Shown one piece after another: positions 6,994 to 13,019 of a stretch of DNA of 13,019 nucleotides. This stretch comes from CAUZIZ01 sp047514575 (lineage in GTDB: Bacteria > Acidobacteriota > UBA6911 > RPQK01 > JAJDTT01): positions 1 to 13,019 of the forward strand of contig JAKZYH010000283.1 of the NCBI GenBank assembly GCA_047514575.1. Reading direction: 5' to 3'. Position 1 is the stretch's first letter. Every line of letters begins with the position of its first letter. Below the pieces are notes generated by a model. It worked only from the letters and a program-made list of their open reading frames with translations. It was not told the DNA's origin and ran no database searches. A program made the position numbers and the translations under genes.

Positions 6994-9357
6994 CTACTCC
7001 TTCGTCTTCAACACCGCAACCAGATCGAGATGGTCCAGCCTGCGACGCACTACCAGGCTCGAGATCACGGCGGATGCCAGAACCACCGTACCAGAGAAGG
7101 CATAGGTACTTGGCTCCACCACCAGCGGAATGCGAAACAGATCGTTCTGCATCGATTGGGTCATGTGAGCACACAGGGTACGACCGATCACAGCACCTAG
7201 GGGTAGGGCAATCAACGTGAGCACTCCCAACTCACCCAGCAAAATGAACGAAATCTCACCGCGGGTGAAACCCAGAACTCGTAGGCTCGCCAGTTCTCTG
7301 CTCCGTTCCGAGAGGGCGATCCTGGCGCTGTTGTAGACGACTCCAAAAGCAATGGTACCGGCAAGAAGGGTGTTGAAAAAGGCAAAGGTCAGGATTTGCT
7401 GGGCCATGGTTTCGTAGAAGTTCCGCAGCGCATTCTTCCGAACGGTCGTGCTAGCAACCCTCGGCATGCCCTCGAGTTTTCGATAAATCTCGTTCTGGTA
7501 CCGGGAGTCAGCGGCTACGTGCAGACCCGAGATGGCGCTGCCCTCTCCCAGGAGACGATTGAGCGCGTCGAGTCTCATGTAGCCCGATACACCAAGATAT
7601 TGACGCACCAGAGCCTGGACCGGCACCTCCACCACGGGTCGGCTTCCCTCCAGCACCTCGACCCTCAAACGGTCTCCGGGGCGAACTCCCAGGATCTTTG
7701 CAAGATAGTCGGTTAGAACGATACCTGACGGTGGAACCTCTATCGGCATCAGGTCGCTATCCAGTAGACGAAAAAGATCGGGGCCTGGCTCCACCGCCTG
7801 GATCGCAGTGCGGTAGCTGCGATGTTCGAACTTCAGCTTGACGGGAACCGCCCGAAACACCTCGACATATTCGACACCCCTCAGGTTCTGAAGCTCGTAC
7901 AGGGCTTTCCTCGAGGTGGGTTCTACCAGGGTGACGGAGAGGTCGTCTCTCTGCGCCAATCCGAATTGCACCTTCACCATGTAGTCGATGGCATCGCTGA
8001 AGAAAGTACCCATCATCAAGATACTGAAGGCCAGGGCGATTCCGAGGGAAGCCAAAAAGGACTTCAGCGGCCTGCGCTCGATGTTGCGTGCAATCATTCG
8101 AGCAGGCTGTGAAAACCAGCGCTTCAGACCGAGTCGCTCTATCAAAGTCTCCCGGTACTTCGCCGGAGGTTCCGGACGCATGGCCTCTGCAGGAGGACTC
8201 TTTGCCGCCTCCCAGACCGAATACAGCGTGCCTACCAGGGCTGCGGCTACGATGACCAAAGCAGCTGTTGCTGCCACACTTGGCCTCAGCTCGAAGAGCA
8301 AAAAGGGGAAACGATAGAACTCCAGATACATCTCGCCCAGACCCTTCCCCAGCCACACTCCAAGTGCGATTCCCCCAGAGGCGCCGAACACGGAGATCAG
8401 CGCGACCAGCTTCATGTAGTGAGCCAGAATCTGGAAATTGCCGTAGCCAAACGCCTTGAGAGTGGCAATCTGCTCTCGCTGCGTCCGCACCAACCGGCTG
8501 ACAACCACGTTCAGCAGGAAGGCAGCCACTGAGAGGAAGATGGTGGGGAAGATGGTGGCCATCTGCTCCAGCTGGCGAAACTCCTCTGACAGGTAGCGAT
8601 GAGAAACTTGATCCTTCCGGCCATACGCGCCCAAGCCCCCATAGCGCTTCAGAATCTCATCCAGGGGCGGGAGTATTGCTTTCAGTTGGGCCTCCGATGA
8701 AAGGCTCAGTGCCACATCGTTGAAGGCCCCCTCCATATCGTAGGCGGCCGCCAGCGGCTTCCTCGCCATCCACAGGATTCCATAGCTCTCGAAATCGGGG
8801 ATGAAATCGCCAGGACGAATCTGGTAGATGAACTCGGGAGATAGGGCGATTCCTACGATGCTGAATGTCCGGCGCCGTCCATTCACGGTGACCCTCAGCC
8901 GGTCGCCGGGCCGGAAGCCATGCGCCTCGGCGAACGCCTCGCTGATCACGACCTCATCGTCGCTTCCCGGCTCCACTATTCGTCCCTGCTTCAAGTAAAG
9001 GGCGTTCAAGAGGGATTCGCCGCTATCGGGAACCGATACCAGCAGTCCCGACACGGGATCATCGAAGTACTCGATATCCAGATTCACGGGAGCAATCACG
9101 CGGGTTTCGACGTGGTGTATGCCGGGGATCGACTGAATCCGAGACCTGACGCTCTCTGGGGCACGTTTCAGGGAAGCGAAAACATCGGCGAAACGATAGT
9201 CATCGTAGAAAGTTGCCTGGGTAAGTTTCAGGGAGTCCAGAACGCTCAACGACATCACCAGCGTGGCGGCTCCGCTGATCATCACCAGCACGATCGCCAT
9301 GGCCTGACCCTTCAGGTTCCAGAGATCGCGCCAGAGCTTGCGGCTGAGTGCGCTCAT
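6994..9357 (-). CDS. ABC transporter permease with two FtsX modules
   Basis: A 787-aa inner-membrane permease of the FtsX/MacB/LolCE superfamily. I see eight hydrophobic segments in a 1+3+1+3 order: about 18-40, 268-290, 315-342, 360-384, then 432-453, 655-678, 703-727, 752-772. The large soluble segments after the first and fifth helices are the periplasmic MacB-PCD-like domains, and both contain GFRPGDRLRV or GVRPGDRLRV. Cytoplasmic coupling segments are visible as RTQREQIATLKAFGY (291-305) and SERSRELASLRVLGF (683-697). No Walker motifs occur, so ATP hydrolysis must come from a separate ATPase, which is not found in this window. The ATG lacks a strong Shine-Dalgarno; one base separates it from the stop of an open frame upstream. 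It is the first confident gene of the permease-adaptor-TolC operon. Confidence 0.92.
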   Translation of the reverse strand: MSALSRKLWRDLWNLKGQAMAIVLVMISGAATLVMSLSVLDSLKLTQATFYDDYRFADVFASLKRAPESVRSRIQSIPGIHHVETRVIAPVNLDIEYFDDPVSGLLVSVPDSGESLLNALYLKQGRIVEPGSDDEVVISEAFAEAHGFRPGDRLRVTVNGRRRTFSIVGIALSPEFIYQIRPGDFIPDFESYGILWMARKPLAAAYDMEGAFNDVALSLSSEAQLKAILPPLDEILKRYGGLGAYGRKDQVSHRYLSEEFRQLEQMATIFPTIFLSVAAFLLNVVVSRLVRTQREQIATLKAFGYGNFQILAHYMKLVALISVFGASGGIALGVWLGKGLGEMYLEFYRFPFLLFELRPSVAATAALVIVAAALVGTLYSVWEAAKSPPAEAMRPEPPAKYRETLIERLGLKRWFSQPARMIARNIERRPLKSFLASLGIALAFSILMMGTFFSDAIDYMVKVQFGLAQRDDLSVTLVEPTSRKALYELQNLRGVEYVEVFRAVPVKLKFEHRSYRTAIQAVEPGPDLFRLLDSDLMPIEVPPSGIVLTDYLAKILGVRPGDRLRVEVLEGSRPVVEVPVQALVRQYLGVSGYMRLDALNRLLGEGSAISGLHVAADSRYQNEIYRKLEGMPRVASTTVRKNALRNFYETMAQQILTFAFFNTLLAGTIAFGVVYNSARIALSERSRELASLRVLGFTRGEISFILLGELGVLTLIALPLGAVIGRTLCAHMTQSMQNDLFRIPLVVEPSTYAFSGTVVLASAVISSLVVRRRLDHLDLVAVLKTKE

Positions 9358-9358
9358 G

Positions 9359-9721
9359 TCAGTGCAATGAACCAGTTACCGCTCTGAGCATCGAGAAAAG
9401 TGACGGCGTCGAACGCATTATACTGTAGCCGGCAGGCCGGACATTAGAAATCTGAGTGGCCGGAAAATGGAGACAGTCACGCCGAAGACAAGCCGCGCCG
9501 ATCATCAACCACTCTACCAGAATCTGTGGCTCTGGCCTCGCCGGGAAAATGAGTGATGCCGAGCCAACCTGGACCTCCTTCGATGGATAGGTAACCACTA
9601 CTTTGACGGGTTTCTTGGCTGGATTAGACTTGTACCCAGAAAAGAACCATTCGTATTGGCCTGAGATGAGGGGGTCTGCTGCATAGGAAACCGAGTCGCC
9701 GGCCCGCATCCTGAGCAACAT
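9359..9721 (-). CDS. Doubtful hypothetical ORF or gene remnant
   Basis: An open frame of 120 codons from ATG 9721, whose stop (TGA) is one base before the permease ATG. The first part reads like a soluble protein with beta-strand character (DSVSYAADPLISGQYEWFF, then a lysine-rich KKPVKVVVTYP segment), whereas the last third (from about residue 75) is cysteine- and arginine-rich and looks non-coding. The frame stays open upstream of the ATG to a TAG near 9830, and that extension also looks protein-like (VVGFHEPWCGRF), which hints at a decayed longer gene. No ribosome-binding site is visible, and I do not recognise a family. It is not an ABC ATPase: no Walker A, signature or Walker B motif occurs. 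Confidence 0.28.
   Translation of the reverse strand: MLLRMRAGDSVSYAADPLISGQYEWFFSGYKSNPAKKPVKVVVTYPSKEVQVGSASLIFPARPEPQILVEWLMIGAACLRRDCLHFPATQISNVRPAGYSIMRSTPSLFSMLRAVTGSLH
9417..9422 (-). promoter_or_regulatory. Possible -10 box for the export operon
   Basis: On the minus strand a perfect TATAAT lies about 60 nt before the permease ATG, which would give a leader of roughly 50 nt. The hexamer at the expected -35 position does not match TTGACA and there is no extended -10 TG, so this is only a weak candidate. A GC-rich palindrome (CCGGC-CT-GCCGG, about 9429-9440) sits in the spacer. Confidence 0.25.
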
Positions 9722-9958
9722 AGGCAGCCTAGTTGAGAATCTCCCACACCACGGTTCGTGGAATCCTACAACGGGAAGAAGAGAACTTTGAGAAGAGGAA
9801 GCTAAGGAATTCAGGTGAAGCTATGTACCCGTTTCCCGAATCGGATGAAGTGTGATGAAATGAGCCCTCCGGTCTTGGTTCCAATCAGCAAACCACGCAG
9901 ACTCCAAGTCCCAAACACAGAGTTGAGCAAACAGGGATAACGCGGTTTTAGTGTTCGG
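9722..9958. other. Divergent intergenic stretch, nothing firm
   Basis: This is the gene-poor part of the region between the minus-strand export operon and the plus-strand EamA gene. I see no convincing operator, terminator, RNA gene or strong promoter. The left part is the upstream extension of the doubtful minus-strand frame. Confidence 0.5.
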
Positions 9959-10897
9959 ATGAGCAGTATGAGATCGGATAGCGGCGCCTTGACGCAATCC
10001 ACTGGCCAGCCCTTTCCTGCCGAGAGACTCGGGCTGAGGACAGTCCTTTTCGTCATCTTCCTGTGCGCTATCTGGGGAGGGCTTTCCCCCGCTCTCAAGA
10101 TCTCCCTCGAAGGCATACCACCCTTTGGGGCAGCCGCCTTCCGTTTTCTCATCGGCCTGATCAGCCTACTCATCTGGGGCGGCTTCAAGCGGATACGCTG
10201 GTGGCGCCCGGCCGTCTCTCACAAGCACCTGCTAGCTTTCGGAGCTCTGTTTGTCTTCCAGATCTCCGTTTTCAATCTCGGCACGGAGCAAACCTCCAGC
10301 AGTCATTCCATCGTCTTTCTCAGCACGAATCCGATCTTCGTCGCTCTGGCAGCCCACTTTCTCATTCCAAATGACCGCCTGAACCTTCGAAGAAGCTGCG
10401 GGCTGCTGCTAGCGTTCTTCGGAACCTGGGTCATTTTCGCCGAGGGTGCCGACTCTCACGGGAACACATTCCTGGGAGACTCATTGGTGCTGCTGGCCGG
10501 TTTCCTACTAGGGATCGTCATTGTCTTTTCCAAGTTTCTCATCCGGCGTTTGACTGCATTCGAAGTCGCGGTCTGGCAAATGATCTACGGCGTTCCGGCG
10601 TTCTTCCTGTTGAGCTTCTGGATGGAGCAGGAGCGGAGCTACAACGTAACCGTAGCGGTCGCGGCGGCTCTCTTCTATCAGGGAGCGATCGTAGCCGCCT
10701 TCTGTTTCGTCGCCTGGACCGGGATCCTGCGGCGGCACTCGGTCAGCCAGGTCAGCGCCTTCAACTTCACGACACCGCTGCTCGGAGTCCTGCTGAGTTG
10801 GGGGCTCCTGGCCGAACCCATCTCTTCGGAATTTGTCCTGGGAGTCCTGTTGATAGCTCTCGGGATCTACCTGGTCGCCAATCGCCGGAGGGACTAG
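9959..10897 (+). CDS. EamA/DMT-family transporter
   Basis: A 312-aa inner-membrane protein with ten predicted helices arranged as two EamA repeats, about residues 28-161 and 172-307. Family-like features are FLCAIWGGLSPALK near the first helix, RFLIGL at the start of helix 2, the pattern SSHSIVFLSTNPIFVALAAHF near helix 4, GTWVIF closing the first half, and FNFTTPLLGVLLSWGLLAEP followed by GVLLIALGIYLVANRR in the second half. Such drug/metabolite transporters export amino acids, metabolites or drugs; this sequence alone does not reveal the substrate. The ATG at 9959 and another at 9968 are both possible starts, and neither has a clear ribosome-binding site. Helix 1 begins near residue 28, so a slightly shorter start would not harm the protein. 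It stands alone, divergent from the export operon. Confidence 0.9.
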   Translation: MSSMRSDSGALTQSTGQPFPAERLGLRTVLFVIFLCAIWGGLSPALKISLEGIPPFGAAAFRFLIGLISLLIWGGFKRIRWWRPAVSHKHLLAFGALFVFQISVFNLGTEQTSSSHSIVFLSTNPIFVALAAHFLIPNDRLNLRRSCGLLLAFFGTWVIFAEGADSHGNTFLGDSLVLLAGFLLGIVIVFSKFLIRRLTAFEVAVWQMIYGVPAFFLLSFWMEQERSYNVTVAVAAALFYQGAIVAAFCFVAWTGILRRHSVSQVSAFNFTTPLLGVLLSWGLLAEPISSEFVLGVLLIALGIYLVANRRRD

Positions 10898-11248
10898 CTT
10901 GGGCAAGGTCACCTGGGAAACCGTCACCAGAGTTTCAGCTGGAGGGCCTGCCTTCGTAGTATTGGTGCTTCTCCCGATTACGGCACTATTCTCACTGCTC
11001 ACTGCCCACTGCTGAGGCCCCTCATCCACTAGAATTCGGTCCTGAATTCGTGTAAGGTAGTGTTTCATTTTTGCAACGGCCTCCACCAGATGTCAGTTTG
11101 ATAACGGGTCGGAGTGAAGAGAAGTTTGTTGGCTCCCCGCAACGGGCCGGACTTTCGCTGCTCAAAAGCACGGCTGAGATACCTGCTTTTCTGAACCTAA
11201 CGTGAGCCCGGATCCTTGCGGGTAAGTCCAACACTATGGAGAGAGGTT
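10898..11248. other. Intergenic region with short repeats
   Basis: The 351-nt gap between the EamA and KorA genes holds no convincing gene. It has three tandem copies of a 7-mer CACTGCY (10993-11013), two GAATTC sites in a spaced palindrome (11032-11049), and a purine-rich segment near 11112-11130. The CACTGCT/CACTGCC block looks like non-coding repeat sequence. A promoter for korA must lie here, but I cannot place a -35/-10 pair with confidence. Confidence 0.5.
10993..11013. repeat. Three tandem CACTGCY heptamers
   Basis: Three contiguous 7-nt units, CACTGCT, CACTGCC and CACTGCT, lie 95 nt downstream of the EamA stop. They are followed by a short TGAG-GCCC-CTCA hairpin with a 4-bp stem. The role is unknown. 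Confidence 0.6.
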
Positions 11249-13019
11249 ATGACCCAACGAGAATTCGATTTTGCCCTCGCCATCGGAGGAGCCGCCGGTC
11301 AGGGAATCGCGACTCCTGGCAACATTCTTGCCCGACTCTTCGTCCGGCGCGGCCTTCACCTCTATGCATACAATGCATTTCAGTCCATTATTCGGGGTGG
11401 ACACATCTTCCTGACCATTCGAATCAGCGATCAAGAAACCCTCAGCCACGGAGATAAGCTGGATCTGTTGGTTTGCCTGAATCAGGACACCATGGACCGG
11501 CACCTGGGGATCATGGAACCCGGAAGCTGCGTGGTCTACAACAGCGACGCAATCAAGCCGGGTGAGGCAAAGGACGGCGTCCAATTGTGTCCCATGCCGA
11601 TCGTCGATATCACCAGCGGCAATCGGAACCGACTCATGCAGAACACGGTTGCCCTGGGCATGTCACTGTCTCTGATGGGAATGGACTTCCAGTTGCTAGC
11701 GGACAGCCTGACACTCCAGTTTCAGCGCAAAGGACAGGCGGTCGTGGACGAAAACGTTGGAGTGGCCCGTGCCGGGTTCGACTTCGCAACGGCGAATTCC
11801 TCTGCCTTTCCGAAACATCCTCCGGAGGGACCCAAACCGTTGGCGGTCTGGGTCGGCAATGACGCCCTCGCAATGGGGGGGGCAGCAGCAGGTGTCAAAT
11901 TCTACTGTGCCTACCCCATGAGCCCGTCTACGGGCGTCCTCCACTGGATGGCCAAGAATGCCCCGGGACTGGGTATCATGGTGCGTCAGATCGAGGACGA
12001 GATCGGGGTAGCCAACGTGGCAATCGGCGCAGCGCACTCAGGCTGCCGGACCATGTGCGCTACCTCTGGTGGTGGATTCGCGCTGATGACCGAAGCCATT
12101 GGCGCGTCCGCAATGATGGAAATTCCCGTGGTCTTCATCAATGTTCAGCGCGCGGGACCCTCCACCGGAGTTCCCACCAAAACCGAGCAAGGGGATCTTT
12201 GGCAGATGCTGGGTGCCAGCCAGGGAGACTTCCAGCGATTCATCGTCGCGCCTCTAGATGCCCTGGATGCATTCAATACGATTCCGGAGCTGTTCAATCT
12301 GACTGACAAGTATCAATGCCCCGGGATGGTTCTTTCGGATCTCCTGATTTCAGAAGGCACATTCAGCGTGGACCCAGATCAGGTCGACCTCCATCCCAAG
12401 ATCGATCGGAGTAGCCTGATCACCGAGCCCTCCTCGACCGACGGCTATCTGCGTTACAAAAACACCGAGGACGGGATCTCGCCTCGTGCCATTCCCGGCT
12501 TGGAGGGTTATGTACACGTTGTTTCCACCGATGAGCACGATGAGGACGGTATCCTCATCAGCGACGAGTTCACCAACCCACACAAGCGCCGGATGATGGT
12601 TGAGAAGCGGGCTCGCAAGTTCGACGGGATCCTGAACCAGATCGAAGCTCCCGAGTTGCTAGGACCCGAGGACGCAGAGGTCACACTGGTCGGCTGGGGA
12701 TCGACACACAGCGTGATCAAGGAGGCCATAGATCAGCTGGAAGCCAAGGGAGTCATCGCCAACCAGCTTTCGATCAAGTGGATTGTGCCGCTCCATACGG
12801 AGGCGATAACCGAAGTTTTTTCAGGTGCTAAGAAGACGATCATGGTCGAGAACAACCACTCAGGGCAGTTTGCCCGATATCTCCGGAGCGAGTCGGGACT
12901 CACCGCGGACGGCCATATTCGGAAGTATGATGGAGAGCCCTTCATGCCTCATCACATCGTAGATGGAGTGTTGGAGCTTCTCGCTGGCAAGACGGACCAA
13001 TACGTACCCTTCCAAGAAA
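11249..13019 (+). CDS. korA: 2-oxoacid:acceptor oxidoreductase, fused gamma-alpha subunit (KorA type), 3' partial
   Basis: The frame is open for 590 codons to the window edge, so the C-terminus is missing but probably by few residues, since this type is usually about 590-620 aa. Residues about 8-180 form the gamma domain (IGGAAGQGIATPGNILA at 12-28, then SIIRGGH). The alpha (pyrimidine-binding) domain follows, with AYPMSPSTGVLHWMA (221-235), IEDEIGVANVAIGAAHSG (248-265) and QRAGPSTGVPTKTEQGDL (300-317). A transketolase C-terminal-like domain starts near 480 (VTLVGWGSTHSVIKEA). With a TPP-binding beta subunit it would oxidatively decarboxylate a 2-oxoacid to an acyl-CoA while reducing ferredoxin; 2-oxoglutarate is the likely substrate from the TKTEQGDL pattern, but related enzymes use other 2-oxoacids. 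The start is supported by GGAGAGAGG upstream. A korB gene is expected immediately downstream. Confidence 0.93.
   Translation, partial: MTQREFDFALAIGGAAGQGIATPGNILARLFVRRGLHLYAYNAFQSIIRGGHIFLTIRISDQETLSHGDKLDLLVCLNQDTMDRHLGIMEPGSCVVYNSDAIKPGEAKDGVQLCPMPIVDITSGNRNRLMQNTVALGMSLSLMGMDFQLLADSLTLQFQRKGQAVVDENVGVARAGFDFATANSSAFPKHPPEGPKPLAVWVGNDALAMGGAAAGVKFYCAYPMSPSTGVLHWMAKNAPGLGIMVRQIEDEIGVANVAIGAAHSGCRTMCATSGGGFALMTEAIGASAMMEIPVVFINVQRAGPSTGVPTKTEQGDLWQMLGASQGDFQRFIVAPLDALDAFNTIPELFNLTDKYQCPGMVLSDLLISEGTFSVDPDQVDLHPKIDRSSLITEPSSTDGYLRYKNTEDGISPRAIPGLEGYVHVVSTDEHDEDGILISDEFTNPHKRRMMVEKRARKFDGILNQIEAPELLGPEDAEVTLVGWGSTHSVIKEAIDQLEAKGVIANQLSIKWIVPLHTEAITEVFSGAKKTIMVENNHSGQFARYLRSESGLTADGHIRKYDGEPFMPHHIVDGVLELLAGKTDQYVPFQE

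Noticed and set aside
7757..8356. 199-codon minus-strand open frame
   Set aside because: It lies inside the permease gene in another frame of the same strand; the composition is rich in Arg, Ser, Gly and Cys, typical of an out-of-frame shadow.
10508..11086. 192-codon minus-strand open frame
   Set aside because: It is mostly antisense to the EamA gene, with a highly charged, low-hydrophobicity product lacking recognisable motifs.
11236..11457. 73-codon plus-strand open frame starting just before korA
   Set aside because: It overlaps the 5' end of korA in a different frame; korA has a good ribosome-binding site and strong domain motifs.

Overview
The window (about 57% GC by eye) comes from a Gram-negative-type bacterium: it encodes a TolC-type outer-membrane channel with a signal peptide and a periplasmic adaptor. 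Gene content (a DUF6677-like membrane protein, a three-domain LigD, a large two-module FtsX-type permease, a fused gamma-alpha 2-oxoacid:ferredoxin oxidoreductase) and the abundant extragenic inverted repeats fit an Acidobacteriota-like genome. That assignment is inferred from gene content and was not tested by any search.

Layout. (1) 1-306: no gene; a near-perfect 56-bp inverted repeat (1-56 and 155-210) downstream of ligD. (2) 307-3777, minus strand, read right to left: DUF6677-like membrane protein, a 56-aa small membrane protein overlapping it by ATGA, a VanZ-family membrane protein, then the NHEJ ligase LigD with its start 5 nt after the VanZ stop. Spacing suggests one transcription unit. 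(3) 3778-4026: non-coding, holding a second long inverted repeat with a 36-bp perfect stem. (4) 4027-9357, minus strand: an export operon in the order ABC permease (two FtsX modules), HlyD-like adaptor, TolC-like outer-membrane factor. No ABC ATPase is seen in the window. (5) 9358-9958: divergent intergenic region with a doubtful, possibly decayed reading frame and a weak promoter candidate. (6) 9959-10897, plus strand: EamA/DMT-family 10-TM transporter. (7) 10898-11248: intergenic with short repeats. (8) 11249 to the right edge, plus strand: 2-oxoacid:acceptor oxidoreductase alpha subunit with fused gamma domain (KorA type), cut by the window end.

How the genes work together. The permease, adaptor and TolC-like protein would form an ABC-driven tripartite export complex across both membranes once joined by an ATPase encoded elsewhere. 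LigD would seal double-strand breaks with a Ku partner that is also not in this window. The KorA subunit would need a KorB (TPP-binding) partner, expected just past the right edge. I find no clearly undescribed system; the best leads are the two long extragenic inverted repeats, the sub-threshold 56-aa gene, and the ATPase-less export operon.
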